Assembly: GCF_023169885.1 (NCBI RefSeq)
Contig: NZ_AP025516.1
Location: 62,001 to 126,000 of the forward strand
DNA length: 64,000 bases
Origin: Desulfofustis limnaeus
GTDB taxonomy: Bacteria > Desulfobacterota > Desulfobulbia > Desulfobulbales > Desulfocapsaceae
Reading direction: 5' to 3'
Position 1 is the stretch's first letter, and each line of letters begins with the position of its first letter. Of the stretch, positions 24,882 through 34,481 are shown one piece after another. Position numbers and translations under genes: made by a program. The notes below the pieces were generated by a model that was not told where the DNA came from, made no database searches, and saw only the letters and a program-made list of their open reading frames with translations.

Positions 24882-26609
24882 TCAGCGCTTCTGCTCCACC
24901 GTTTCCTGGTGAGTCTCGTTTGCCGACGAGTCGCTCATCGTTTGCGTCGCGATGCGAAACAGGACGTAGCCGCCATCCCGAGCCAGTTCGTCGGTGGCGA
25001 TTCCGAGCGAGTGGAGCCGCTGCCGGTAGTAGACAGTGGTGATGCCCACTCGCTTGGCGGAGGGTGGAAAAAGGTCCGGCAGCCGCTGATGATCACGTTC
25101 GGCAAGGCGGTCGGTGAAGCGCCCCGAAACGAAATTGATGCTCGGTCGATCATCGATCGCGTAGAGTACGATTTTTTCCGTTTCTGGGCTCAAGTCGTCC
25201 GCCAAGCGGGCGATGCGGGCCAGCGGCGCATTCATCAACCGGTCGAAAAAGGGAATACCGATGTGCAAGAGAGCACCACTGATCAGAAGTGAAACAACCA
25301 GCAGGGTCTCAAAAAGAACGCGTCGCTGGCGCTGCGCTCTCACCCGGAAGACGAGATAGGCGGAGACCAGGAATACCGCACCGAGAAGCCACGGAGACCA
25401 GCCAAGCCTGGCCCCTTCAGCGAGGATTGGTGCTTTGCGGGCGTCTTTGCCGAGCATCTCGTGAAGATAGGGAAAGACCACCGGCACGGCGAGAAAGAGC
25501 AAACCGAGCACCAGAATGGTTGTTGCCGAGAGCCAGGCGCTCCAGCGCCAGATCGGATGGGCGGCCTCCTGGTCCCGGTTGAACAATACCGCCAGCGCCA
25601 CCGCCAATCCGGGCAGTGCCGGTAGGATGTAATTGGGCAGCTTGGTGGCAGCCACGGAAAAAAAGATGAAGACAAGGCCGGAAAAGATGACAAAGAGCCG
25701 AAGAAAGCGATCGGCAGGCGCCTGATGGTTGGTCAGCGGTGCTGTCGTCAAGGCCTGGGGGAGAAAGGCGAACCATGGAGCAAAGCCGACGAGCAGAACG
25801 ATGAGGTAGAAATAAAAGGGTCCGGAATGTCCTTCCATAGGCGCGGTGAAGCGTGACAGGTGGTGCTCGACGAACAACTCCCGCATGAAGGAGAACCCCT
25901 CCGGGTGGAAGAAGCCAAGCCCAAGATACCAGGAAAAGCCGACCAGGATCAGAATCGAACCGCCGGGGAGTAGCCATGATTGTTTCCATAGCAAGCCGGG
26001 GCGACGAATGGAGAACAGGTAACACACGGCGGTCAGCAGCGGAAACAGGGCGCCGATCGCCCCTTTGCTGAGCATGGCCAGGCCGGCGAACAGGCAACCA
26101 AGCCAAAAAAGCGGTGCCCCCGATCGTTGCTGCAACTCGCGCTCGACGCCCCGCCAGGAGATGGTCAGACAGAGGGTGAGAAACAGGGTAAGAGCCATAT
26201 CGGTCATGGCAATCCGGGCGAGGTAGACAGAGATGATGGAACTGCCCAGAATCAGAGCCGCGTAAAGGGCGGTACGGTCGCCGAGTGGTCGACGGGCGCC
26301 GAAATAAACCACCAGCACCAGCAGCAAACCGCAGAGGGCATTGCCGGCTCGGGCGCCAAGAGAGGTAATACCGAACAGGTCATAGCCGAGCATCTGCAGC
26401 CAGTAGAGCAACGGCGGCTTTTCAAAAAAATCTGAATCGTTGAGGCGGGGGATGAGAATTTCTCCGCCCAAATACATCTCTCGCGATACCTCGGCATACA
26501 CCCCTTCGTCATAGTCGATGACGATCGGTCCATCGAGGCCGGCAAAGAAAAAGACGGTAAAAACGATGATCAGGACCAGTGGATAAGTGAAACGGATGAG
26601 TAGCTGCAT
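24882..26609 (-). CDS. ArnT/PMT-like membrane glycosyltransferase (GT39/GT83 type)
   Basis: 575 residues from the ATG at 26609 (a TTG two codons earlier overlaps the previous stop). It has about 12 hydrophobic helices. The first periplasmic loop has the acidic catalytic motif YDEGVYAEVSREM and FFEKPPLLYW, as in lipid A aminoarabinose transferases. The C-terminal region is a smaller soluble domain (KIVLYAIDDRPSINFVSGR). It would transfer a sugar from a polyprenyl phosphate carrier. The upstream GT2 gene probably makes that carrier-linked donor, and the stop and start of the two genes are almost joined. Confidence 0.82.
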   Translation of the reverse strand: MQLLIRFTYPLVLIIVFTVFFFAGLDGPIVIDYDEGVYAEVSREMYLGGEILIPRLNDSDFFEKPPLLYWLQMLGYDLFGITSLGARAGNALCGLLLVLVVYFGARRPLGDRTALYAALILGSSIISVYLARIAMTDMALTLFLTLCLTISWRGVERELQQRSGAPLFWLGCLFAGLAMLSKGAIGALFPLLTAVCYLFSIRRPGLLWKQSWLLPGGSILILVGFSWYLGLGFFHPEGFSFMRELFVEHHLSRFTAPMEGHSGPFYFYLIVLLVGFAPWFAFLPQALTTAPLTNHQAPADRFLRLFVIFSGLVFIFFSVAATKLPNYILPALPGLAVALAVLFNRDQEAAHPIWRWSAWLSATTILVLGLLFLAVPVVFPYLHEMLGKDARKAPILAEGARLGWSPWLLGAVFLVSAYLVFRVRAQRQRRVLFETLLVVSLLISGALLHIGIPFFDRLMNAPLARIARLADDLSPETEKIVLYAIDDRPSINFVSGRFTDRLAERDHQRLPDLFPPSAKRVGITTVYYRQRLHSLGIATDELARDGGYVLFRIATQTMSDSSANETHQETVEQKR

Positions 26610-26611
26610 GT

Positions 26612-27559
26612 TCAAGAGTTCTCAAGCTGGTGACGGTAATGCCTGCTGATTCGCCATAATTCAAAGGGGATTTTAGGCAGGTAGCTAAGCGATACCTTCG
26701 ATTCGCCGACATCGGTCCACCTCTCCAGAGGATACTCCTGAATTTGTCGCACCGCTTCCTCTCTACCCACGAGACCGATGATGCGAGCGAAAAGCTCCAC
26801 ATCGAACAGCCAGCGTGACAAGAACGGTGCGGCGAAGAGATCTTCGGCCAGCCGGGAGGTGAAGAGCTTGGCACCGCACTGGGTGTCATAGACCGGGAGA
26901 CTGAGCAGGAGACTGATCCAGGTGGCGATGAATCTCCCCGGATAATGACGGTACCAGTGCCGCTGGATGGAGGCCCCCAGTCGCTGAACGCGGGAGCCGC
27001 AGATCATCTGCAGATGCGGGTTGGCCTCCATCTGCCGGGCAAAGGTACTGATCGTCGGCAACGGCGTGGCCAGGTCGGCATCCCAATAGCCGAGGAGATG
27101 ATAGGTACCCTGGAGTCCGTGCAGTATCCCCTGGCGGACGGCGTTGCCTTTGCCCTGGTTGCGAGACAGCGAAAGGACGTGAAGACGGTCGGGTACACGG
27201 TCTTGAAGCGCGTGCAGTATCTGGCTGGTCTGATCGATGGAAGCGTCGTCGACGAAGAGCAGTTCGGTATCACCATCCTGGTCGAGAAAAGCAATTATCT
27301 GCTCAGGGACAAGACGACGAGCTTCGTTAAAACAGGGGATGACGATGAGGATCAAAAACGATGCTCCAGGGTGAGAATCGAAGAGACGGCTGGTTATCGC
27401 ACTGATCTGCCGATTGCTTGCCAGACAGTATAGGAAAGTGAAGAGAAGCGCAACCATTTCACGGGAATTCTGGAAAAGAGCAGGTCGGGCTCCGAGCCGT
27501 CGCCCGGAATCGCCCCGGGTTGATTTTTCTTGCAGGAGGGAGTGAAATACGGTAGCCAC
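26612..27559 (-). CDS. Family 2 glycosyltransferase (polyprenyl-phosphate sugar synthase type)
   Basis: Up to 315 residues. The GTG at 27559 has an SD-like AGGAG too close to it, and an ATG at 27457 is an alternative, so the start is uncertain. The GT-A core is intact: ILIVIPCFNEARRL, TELLFVDDASIDQT, RNQGKGNAVRQGIL, GYWDADLATPL, SLPVYDTQCGAKLF. This is the dolichyl/undecaprenyl-phosphate glucose or mannose synthase pattern. It is followed directly by the ArnT-like transferase gene that would use its product. Confidence 0.8.
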   Translation of the reverse strand: MATVFHSLLQEKSTRGDSGRRLGARPALFQNSREMVALLFTFLYCLASNRQISAITSRLFDSHPGASFLILIVIPCFNEARRLVPEQIIAFLDQDGDTELLFVDDASIDQTSQILHALQDRVPDRLHVLSLSRNQGKGNAVRQGILHGLQGTYHLLGYWDADLATPLPTISTFARQMEANPHLQMICGSRVQRLGASIQRHWYRHYPGRFIATWISLLLSLPVYDTQCGAKLFTSRLAEDLFAAPFLSRWLFDVELFARIIGLVGREEAVRQIQEYPLERWTDVGESKVSLSYLPKIPFELWRISRHYRHQLENS

Positions 27560-27634
27560 CTCCTGACAAGGCTGACCGGAAACGGCGGCTGTCGGATAAC
27601 GTGATTCTGATTACGGCATAACGGAGCCCGTTTC

Positions 27635-28657
27635 ATGCATTCTACTACCGTGAGGCATTTTCTGCCCGATCGACTCGTTCTCGTCGCCATCATCTTTTTC
27701 GGCGCAGTGGCGATGATTTTCCTTGATTCCCATGACGTATGGCTGACTAAACTGATTGCCGCCTATCGACAGGAATGGTTTGTGACGCTCATGGGGGATT
27801 CGCTCTTTGAGTTGGAACAACCAGGCGGCGGTGATCTGGTGGTCTTTTTCCTCATCGGTTCGGTGCTGCTCTACCTGGCCTCGTCGCTGGTCGATACCCC
27901 CTGCGACCACTGGCCGGTCTTGGGCCGGGCCAAACGCATCATAACCGGGCGGCCGTCACTATCTTCCGCTCTGCGCTATCATCGATTACGCCTTGAATTC
28001 CTGCTGGTCTCTTCGTTTTCGTGTGCAATCCTGATGGTCAAGACGTTGAAATGGGCCATGGCGAGACCGCGACCGAAGTTGACCATCTTCGGCACGATGC
28101 CGTTTTCCGACTGGCACGAATTCGGACCGTTCTTCCTCGATGCCGGCACCTACCGGGCCAGTTTTCCCAGCGGCCATGCCGCCTTGGCGGTGACGCTGGT
28201 CGGCCTGGCCTATGTCGCCCTCTATTCCACGGCCGGTCCGCGGCGGCAGAAAAATGGTTTGCTGCTGTTGTGCGCCTGTCTGCTTTTTGCCGCCGCCATG
28301 GGAACGGCGCGGGTGATGAGCATTGCCCATTGGCCGACCGATGTGGCCTTTTCCTTTTTTGGCGGCTGGTTGCTTATCCACTGTCTGTTCTTTTACGGAC
28401 TGCGGGTGGTGGAGCCGCAAGGCGGAACGTACCATTACCGGGGGCAGGATACCCCCCCACCGCCATGGCGGGCGTTCATCCTGTGCTGGTATCTCAGTCT
28501 GTTTTGCCTGGCCTTAACCGTTTGTATCCTTGGCCTGCGTCATTTCTTCTTCGATCGATGGCCGTGGCTCGTATGCTTCAGCGTTGTCTCGCTGCCGGTC
28601 ATGTATCAGGCGCTGCGCAAGACCCGGGAAGCCGGTTTGTTCATTCCCCGTGCCTGA
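27635..28657 (+). CDS. PAP2-family membrane phosphatase
   Basis: 340 residues with six or more membrane helices. The three phosphatase motifs are present: KWAMARPRP, FPSGHAALAV and ARVMSIAHWPTD. Such proteins dephosphorylate undecaprenyl pyrophosphate, phosphatidic acid or lipid A. It is divergent from the two glycosyltransferase genes, 75 bp away, so a role in envelope lipid or carrier recycling fits the context. GGAG lies about 9 nt before the ATG. Confidence 0.85.
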   Translation: MHSTTVRHFLPDRLVLVAIIFFGAVAMIFLDSHDVWLTKLIAAYRQEWFVTLMGDSLFELEQPGGGDLVVFFLIGSVLLYLASSLVDTPCDHWPVLGRAKRIITGRPSLSSALRYHRLRLEFLLVSSFSCAILMVKTLKWAMARPRPKLTIFGTMPFSDWHEFGPFFLDAGTYRASFPSGHAALAVTLVGLAYVALYSTAGPRRQKNGLLLLCACLLFAAAMGTARVMSIAHWPTDVAFSFFGGWLLIHCLFFYGLRVVEPQGGTYHYRGQDTPPPPWRAFILCWYLSLFCLALTVCILGLRHFFFDRWPWLVCFSVVSLPVMYQALRKTREAGLFIPRA

Positions 28658-28696
28658 CAAGGGCGATGCTCGTCGGCTGCCCGCACCTTGACCCAC

Positions 28697-29221
28697 TCAG
28701 AGATTTCTGGCCAGGAGTTCGATGGGAATACGCAGCTGCGGTTCGATGCCGTTGGTCCGACAGTATCTGCGGTTCAGTTCGGCCAAGCGGTCGTTGTAAT
28801 GATCGAGGAAGAGCAATTCTTCGTGGATGAATTGATGGTCTTCGGCGAAATTCAGGGGACAGGCGGAGACCTCGAGGGTGGTCCCGTCCTCATGGACGTA
28901 GGCGATCGGCAGCCCTTGGGTACGGCAGATGATCGGTCGGTGGGAGTAGATTGAACAGCGATCTCCTGAAAGAAGCCTGCAGCGATCTTTGCCGGCTACT
29001 CGTGCCGGCGTGCAGGACGGCCGGGCCGCAAACATCAGCGCCGCTTCCAGCGGTAGAACGCTGAACCGGGTGCAGCAGGAGCTGCACCCAGGGCCACACC
29101 TGAGACGACCGGGGAAACAGTTGTCGATCAAGAGCTGGATAGCGGCGTCCAACTCGTCGACCAGCTGCCGGTAGCGGAGGGTGGTGGTCCGGTCGGGAGG
29201 CGGCAGTGGATGGCGCAGCAT
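28697..29221 (-). CDS. YkgJ-family cysteine-cluster protein
   Basis: 174 residues with the family cluster CGPGCSSCCTRFSV near residue 42, plus CRLLSGDRCSIYSHRPIICR near 80 and a further VSACPL near 120. These cysteines bind a metal (Zn or Fe-S) in the YkgJ/CxxCxxCC family. The exact role is unknown. It ends convergently 40 bp from the PAP2 gene. Confidence 0.8.
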   Translation of the reverse strand: MLRHPLPPPDRTTTLRYRQLVDELDAAIQLLIDNCFPGRLRCGPGCSSCCTRFSVLPLEAALMFAARPSCTPARVAGKDRCRLLSGDRCSIYSHRPIICRTQGLPIAYVHEDGTTLEVSACPLNFAEDHQFIHEELLFLDHYNDRLAELNRRYCRTNGIEPQLRIPIELLARNL

Positions 29222-29300
29222 GGCAGGTGAATTGGTTGAAGGGAACAGATGATACGGCTGCGATCCATTTTAGCCATTTTCTTGTCCCTTGCAACTGTTG

Positions 29301-29442
29301 GGGAGCTTGAAAAATTCGAAATTTCGTTCAAGATCGAGGCGCGCAAGAGAATCTTGCCGCAGACATGTACTTGATATTCCGATGATAAAATGTAATTGCG
29401 CAACGATGAGATTGGACGAAACGGCAATTTTTCAAGGTTCCC
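29301..29442. repeat. 142-bp repeat element, copy D (inverted)
   Basis: Nearly ideal copy in the opposite direction: GGGAGCTTGAAAAATTCGAA at one end and GGCAATTTTTCAAGGTTCCC at the other, which together show the terminal inverted repeat. CAAGATCGAGGCGCGCAAG and CAACGATGAGATTGGACGAA are the internal conserved blocks. It lies between the ykgJ-like gene and the pseudouridine synthase gene. Confidence 0.85.
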
Positions 29443-29547
29443 TATTGAATGATGGCTGCGCCGGCGGCGATTGGCAGAACGTGCGCACCTTCGCTGCCGG
29501 CCTGTCGGTGCCGGAAATCAGGTGAAGAGCATGTATACGGGGGTGCC

Positions 29548-30489
29548 GTGAAGCGTAACTTTGTGGTGACTGAGCAGGAGACGGGACGCCGTCTCGATCG
29601 CTATCTACAGGGTCGTATCCCGGAACTGTCGCGCACCACGTTGCGGGCGGTGATCGACATCGGCGGGGTTCATGTGGACGGTCGCCGGGTTCGGAAAAAC
29701 GGACTGATCGTTACCGCCGGCCAATCAGTTGAACTGCACCGAGATGAGGCACCGCTGGAACCGTTTCGTCTGGACATGGAGTCGATTGTCTTCCAGGATG
29801 ATTATCTGCTGGCGATTAACAAACCGGCCGGCATCGATACCCAGCCGACACCGGCCCGCTACCAGGGGACCCTCTACGAGGCTGTCCAGGTGTGGCTGGG
29901 AAGGAACCGACGTTTCGGGCGAAAGCTGGAAATCGGTATGGTCCAGCGGTTGGATCGAGGGACCAGCGGGTTGATCGTTTTCTCCATCCATCCGCGGGCC
30001 CACGGCCCATTGAGTGAGCAATTCCGGGAGCGCCTGGTACGCAAGCGGTATCTGGCGCTGGTGCAGGGTTGTCCGGCAGTACCCTGCGGCTGTTTCGTCA
30101 GTCATTTGGCCCGAAATCGCCGGCGCAACCGGATGGGCTCGACACCGATCGGCGGGCGTCCGGCGGAAACCAGGTATCGCGTGGTCGATGCGAGGAGCGA
30201 GGCCAGCCTGCTGCTCGTCGAATTAGTTACCGGTCGTACCCATCAGATTCGAGCCCATTTTTCCGAGGCCGGCCACCCCTTGATCGGAGATGTCCGCTAC
30301 GGCGGGCCAGGGCGATACGAAAATCAGGACCTGTCGTATCCCTCTCTCCACTCCTGGCGGCTCAAGCTGTATCATCCGCTCAGCGGTGATCGTCTGGAAC
30401 TGGTGGCGCCGGTACCTGCCCTGATGGACTGGCCGGTACTCGACACGGTTGCCGGAAGGCTCGATGAGCTGCTTGAGATCAATTCTTGA
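29548..30489 (+). CDS. RluA/RluD-family rRNA pseudouridine synthase
   Basis: 313 residues from the GTG at 29548 (GGGGGTG upstream; the longer in-frame ATG lies at the repeat edge without a site). An N-terminal S4 RNA-binding domain (RRLDRYLQGRIPELSRTTLR) precedes the synthase core: LLAINKPAGIDTQPT, catalytic MVQRLDRGTSGLIVF, RKRYLALVQG and LVTGRTHQIRAHF. It isomerises uridine in rRNA; the exact site cannot be told. Its 3' end overlaps the opposing UPF0210 gene by 11 bp. Confidence 0.88.
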   Translation: MKRNFVVTEQETGRRLDRYLQGRIPELSRTTLRAVIDIGGVHVDGRRVRKNGLIVTAGQSVELHRDEAPLEPFRLDMESIVFQDDYLLAINKPAGIDTQPTPARYQGTLYEAVQVWLGRNRRFGRKLEIGMVQRLDRGTSGLIVFSIHPRAHGPLSEQFRERLVRKRYLALVQGCPAVPCGCFVSHLARNRRRNRMGSTPIGGRPAETRYRVVDARSEASLLLVELVTGRTHQIRAHFSEAGHPLIGDVRYGGPGRYENQDLSYPSLHSWRLKLYHPLSGDRLELVAPVPALMDWPVLDTVAGRLDELLEINS

Positions 30490-31864
30490 AACTGTGGATC
30501 GGCGCCGGCATTCGTCCGCCCCAGCCTATGAAGCGGCTTGATTTGCCGACGTTTCTGACGGGCATGATAGGGCTGGATCCGAACAGCCCGCCGAAGCTCA
30601 CCATTTCGCCGGCTTTTTTACCGGGTACCGGGATGATACGGGCTGCCGTGGTCTTGTTGTTGATCATGCCGATAGCCATCTCATCGGCGATAATGGCGGC
30701 GATGGTGTCGGCGTCCACCGAGCCCGGGATGGCCACCATGTCGAGGCCCACCGAGCAGACGCAGGTCATCGCCTCCAGTTTTTCCAGGCACAGTTCGTCA
30801 CGGCCGACAGCCTCGGCCAGCAGCGCATCTTCCATCACCGGGATAAAGGCGCCGCTCAGTCCCCCTACCGTTTTTGAGGCGAACAATCCGCCTTTTTTAA
30901 CGGCGTCGTTGAGCATGGCCAGGATCGCGGTCGATCCCGGAGCGCCGATGGCATCAACGCCGAGGATCTGAAGAATCTCGCCGACACTGTCACCGATGGT
31001 GGGCGTTGGGGCCAGCGACAGATCGACCACGCCGAATGAGACGCCAAGGATTTCCGATACCTGGCGGCCGACCAGTTCGCCGCACCGGGTGACCCGGAAG
31101 GTGGTCTGCTTGATCTCTTCGGCAATTTCATCGAGCCGTAAACGGCTGCCATTGCCCTTTCGGTTGTTGATCAGTCGTTCTAAAGCCCGGGCCACGACAC
31201 CGGGGCCCGACACGCCGATATTGAGCACCGTATCGGCCTCCTCGAGACCGTGGATGGCTCCGGCCATAAACGGGTTATCGCCCGGTTGATTGCAGAAGAC
31301 GACAAATTTGGCGGCGCCGAAACCGTTCTGGTGGCTGGTACGGATAGCGATGTCCTTGACGGTTCTACCGAGCATGGCCAGCGCATCCATGTTGATCCCC
31401 TTCTGGGACGAGGCAATGTTGATCGAGGCACACACCTTGTCCGATACCGCCAAGGCTTCGGGCAAGGCTAAAATGAACTCGCGATCGGTGGCGGTCATTC
31501 CTTTTTCGACTTGTGCGGAAAACCCTCCCAGAATGTCAACGCCCACCGAGATCGCGGCCCGGTCCAGACAGCGAGCCAGTTCAACGAAGCCGTCACGATC
31601 GAAGCCAGCACCAACGAAGGCAATGGGGGTGATGGAGATGCGCTTGTTGACCACTGGAATACCGAGCCGGCGTGACACCAGATTGCAGGTTTCGACAAAC
31701 GACCCGGCCTTGTCTCTGATTCGTTCTTCGATGTTTCGGCAGGTGTGCTGCACGTTTGCTGTCCTGCAGTCGAGCAGGTTGATGCCCATGGTGACGGTAC
31801 GGACATCGAGATTCTCTTTCTGAATCATTTCAACGGTGGACAAGATCTGGTCCGATCGCAGCAT
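30479..31864 (-). CDS. UPF0210/DUF711 (PFL family) protein
   Basis: 461 residues, full length for the family. Diagnostic segments: VRTVTMGINLLDC at the N-terminus, GFSAQVEKGMTATD near residue 120, NIGVSGPGVVARAL, VVDLSLAPTPTIGDSVGEIL, GGLSGAFIPVMEDA and the last SRFIGWGGRMPAPIHS. It is related in fold to glycyl-radical-type 10-stranded barrels, but no activity is established that I know of. It follows the ACT-domain gene at 32444; the UPF0237-UPF0210 pairing is widespread, so the ACT protein may regulate it. Confidence 0.85.
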   Translation of the reverse strand: MLRSDQILSTVEMIQKENLDVRTVTMGINLLDCRTANVQHTCRNIEERIRDKAGSFVETCNLVSRRLGIPVVNKRISITPIAFVGAGFDRDGFVELARCLDRAAISVGVDILGGFSAQVEKGMTATDREFILALPEALAVSDKVCASINIASSQKGINMDALAMLGRTVKDIAIRTSHQNGFGAAKFVVFCNQPGDNPFMAGAIHGLEEADTVLNIGVSGPGVVARALERLINNRKGNGSRLRLDEIAEEIKQTTFRVTRCGELVGRQVSEILGVSFGVVDLSLAPTPTIGDSVGEILQILGVDAIGAPGSTAILAMLNDAVKKGGLFASKTVGGLSGAFIPVMEDALLAEAVGRDELCLEKLEAMTCVCSVGLDMVAIPGSVDADTIAAIIADEMAIGMINNKTTAARIIPVPGKKAGEMVSFGGLFGSSPIMPVRNVGKSSRFIGWGGRMPAPIHSFKN

Positions 31865-31889
31865 GGTCGATTCCTCGCTGTCTGTAGTG

Positions 31890-32444
31890 CTAGAAGGGAA
31901 TTTCGTTGGTTACCTTGAAGAGGTCGTGGTGCTGCAGAAGCACCTGCAACCCGTTTTGCTCGGCAAAATGCTGTAGCTCTTTACGCACGTCGGCGACGGC
32001 GGTAACCTTGGTCAGGTCGAGTTGGAGGATCATGGTATAGGTGTCTCCGGTTCTGGTGGTGGCCAAGTCGAGGATGTTGATGTTGTGCCGGTAGCAGAAC
32101 GAGCTGACGCCATGTACCAGTCCCTTCTTGTTGCGCCCTTGCGCTGTCATGATATAGGCCTTGGCCGGCGCGCCGATCTCAGGGCAGGGTGGTGAGGCCT
32201 CGATTTCCCTGACGATGAAGTCGAACCGGGTAGGGCTGTTGATGGCTTCCAGGCGCGCCAGCAACGTTGTCGCTGCCATGGCCGTGTCGAAGGCGGCGAC
32301 CAAGATCATGGTCAGGTAGCCGCAGAGGATCGACTGGTTCAATTCGGCCAGATCGCCGCCCAGTTCGTAAACAGCACCGGTTATATCGGCGATGATGCCG
32401 GGACGATCTTCGGACAGTACTGAAATGATGAATTGCCTGCTCAT
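31890..32444 (-). CDS. Double-ACT regulatory protein (UPF0237/GcvR-like)
   Basis: 184 residues from the ATG at 32444, with GGAG 8 nt upstream. There are two ACT domains: FIISVLSEDRPGIIADITG at the start, and AYIMTAQGRNKKGLVHGVSS near residue 88. Each has the glycine-containing ligand loop. ACT pairs bind amino acids and control enzymes or transcription. It lies directly upstream of the UPF0210 gene. Confidence 0.82.
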   Translation of the reverse strand: MSRQFIISVLSEDRPGIIADITGAVYELGGDLAELNQSILCGYLTMILVAAFDTAMAATTLLARLEAINSPTRFDFIVREIEASPPCPEIGAPAKAYIMTAQGRNKKGLVHGVSSFCYRHNINILDLATTRTGDTYTMILQLDLTKVTAVADVRKELQHFAEQNGLQVLLQHHDLFKVTNEIPF

Positions 32445-32561
32445 GCTTGTTTCTCCGGGTTCGGCATTCGGACGTTGTGCTTCATGGGTGACGGAAGGTT
32501 CTGCATATACAACGATTGTCGGAAGATGACACGATTTTTCCAACGGCCTGGAGGTGCCATG

Positions 32562-33887
32562 TCAGTTCTCTGTTTTCGGTCGGCGACGGACTGAGTGCTT
32601 GCTGCGCGCGGCCATGGCGCAGACGCGTTGCATCGTTGCCGCCACATCGAAACTGACGATTTGCCGGTCACGCATGACCAGGCGGCCGTCGATGATGACG
32701 CTGCGCACGTCGGCGCCGCTGGCTGCATAGACCAGGAGATCGCTGTTGAAGAAGGGGGTCAAGTGCGGCTGATCGATCGCCACCAGGACCAGATCGGCAG
32801 CCGCTCCCTCGCTGATGGTGCCGCAGCCGGTCAAACCGAGAACCGACGCTCCGCCCTTGGTGGCGCACGACAGGACCCGGCTGGCCGGCAGGGCCGTGGC
32901 ATCGCGGACTGTCGCCTTGTGCAGTTTGGCCAGCAGATCCATTTCCCGAAACAGGTCCAGGCTATTATTCGACGCGCAGCCGTCGGTACCGAGCCCCACC
33001 GGGATGTTCCGGGAGAGCATTTGCGGAACCGGGGCGATACCAGCACCCAGCTTGAGATTGCTTTGTGGGCAGGTGACGACCGCTGCACCGCTGGCGGCGA
33101 GAATATCCAGATCGGGGCCGTCGAGCCAGACGCCGTGCACGAGCACGGTGTGGGCGTCGAGGATGCCCAGGGTGGCCAAATGTTGCAGCGGTGTCGGCCC
33201 CTGAGGATCGATGACCGTTGCCTGTTCGTTGGCGGTCTCGGCCGCATGGATAAAGAATTTCGTACCGTATCGGTCGGCCAGCTCCTTGGCCCGTCGCAGG
33301 GTTCGCGGCGAGCAGGTGTACGGCGCGTGCGCGAAGACGGCGGGGGTGATGAGCGAGGACCGGCCCTGCCAGTGTCGGAGAAAACCCTCCACCGTTTCGA
33401 TGTTCTTGCTCGGATCGGGGACGCTTGGCGCCGGAAAGTCAACGATGCCATGAGCGACCACCGCCCGCATGCCGGCATCACGCAACGCTTCGGCCGCCGT
33501 TGCCGAGAAGAAATAGCCGTCGGCGACGCTGGTGGTGCCGGAACTGATCATCTCCGCTGCTGCCAACAGGGTGCACCAGTAGACCATCTCCGGATTGACA
33601 TGGGCCGCTTCGGCCGGGAAAATGTGGTTATAGAGCCAGTCGCTCAATTCGAGGTCGTCGGCCATGCCGCGAAACAGCGTCATGGCGCAATGATTGTGAC
33701 CGTTGATGAGTCCCGGTAACACAAGGTTGCCGTCGCCATCGATGGTAGCCATTCCATCGGGGAGAGGACAGGCGGCCATCGGTCCGATAGCCGCAATTTT
33801 CCCGTCCCTAACGAGCAGGTAGGAGAGCTGCCGGTCGGCCGCATGGGCAAGCAGCAAGCAGTTGATCAGCAGCAGATTGGTGGGCAT
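32562..33887 (-). CDS. mtaD: 5'-methylthioadenosine/S-adenosylhomocysteine deaminase-type amidohydrolase
   Basis: 441 residues from the ATG at 33887, matching the usual MtaD length; longer open frames upstream are not needed. Metal-site motifs: LPGLINGHNHCAMTLFRG, FAHAPYTCSP, FFIHAAETANEQ, LVHGVWL and GLGTDGCASNNSLDLF. It deaminates MTA or SAH to the inosine forms, which fits the metK and ahcY genes in this window. Closely related guanine and chlorohydrolase enzymes share the motifs, so the substrate is probable only. Confidence 0.82.
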   Translation of the reverse strand: MPTNLLLINCLLLAHAADRQLSYLLVRDGKIAAIGPMAACPLPDGMATIDGDGNLVLPGLINGHNHCAMTLFRGMADDLELSDWLYNHIFPAEAAHVNPEMVYWCTLLAAAEMISSGTTSVADGYFFSATAAEALRDAGMRAVVAHGIVDFPAPSVPDPSKNIETVEGFLRHWQGRSSLITPAVFAHAPYTCSPRTLRRAKELADRYGTKFFIHAAETANEQATVIDPQGPTPLQHLATLGILDAHTVLVHGVWLDGPDLDILAASGAAVVTCPQSNLKLGAGIAPVPQMLSRNIPVGLGTDGCASNNSLDLFREMDLLAKLHKATVRDATALPASRVLSCATKGGASVLGLTGCGTISEGAAADLVLVAIDQPHLTPFFNSDLLVYAASGADVRSVIIDGRLVMRDRQIVSFDVAATMQRVCAMAARSKHSVRRRPKTEN

Positions 33888-34077
33888 GACCGAGAACAAG
33901 CTGGTGGAGGTTCTGGGGTTGGCGGGAACCAAGGCGAGGAAGCTCTTTTCCCCTTGAATCGTCGTGTGTGGGCGATTATAAGATGACACAGGTGAAATAT
34001 AAAGGCGAAAATCAGGCGGGGACCAACTCATCGGTCGCCCTATCCCGTCAGTTGACGGTGCGCCGCCCATCGATCTG

Positions 34078-34425
34078 GTGGCGACGGCCCGTTTGACTGC
34101 CGAGGCCGACGATGCCCTGTCCATCCAAGCCGCAGGTAAACTGCGATTGCTGGCCGAGCAGAGGGAAGCGTTGCAGGAGCAGGCGCGGCAGATTCTGCTG
34201 CAGATCGAACAGAGTCGAGAGCTGCACCGTGTACCCTGTGCTTTTCGCAAGATTCCGGGGCATGCGTATCATCTCTATCGCCGTTCCGACGGCGGCACGT
34301 TTTTCTCCATGATTGCAGCGGCTGAATGGAATGCGGCGGCGGGGCAGTCATCCTTCCGTTTTTCGGGTAGCTATCGACTTGAGGCGGATCAGACATGGGG
34401 AGTGTCACGTCGTCCCCGGAAATGA
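34078..34425 (+). CDS. DUF2452-like protein, N-terminus unclear
   Basis: 115 residues from the first standard start, a GTG at 34078. It is a small soluble protein with a helical LRLLAEQREALQEQARQIL segment and a C-terminal HRVPCAFRKIPGHAYHLYRR ... GSYRLEADQTW block resembling DUF2452. The open frame continues upstream to a stop at 34000 and the residues there (GRPIPSVDGAPPIDL) look coding, yet no ATG, GTG or TTG exists in that stretch. Either the start is non-standard or a frameshift joins it to the ATG at 33983 in another frame. Function unknown. Confidence 0.55.
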   Translation: MATARLTAEADDALSIQAAGKLRLLAEQREALQEQARQILLQIEQSRELHRVPCAFRKIPGHAYHLYRRSDGGTFFSMIAAAEWNAAAGQSSFRFSGSYRLEADQTWGVSRRPRK

Positions 34426-34481
34426 CAGACGAGGGCGATTCCGTCGGAGGCGCTACGTTACTGGTAGTGGAGAAGAAGAGG

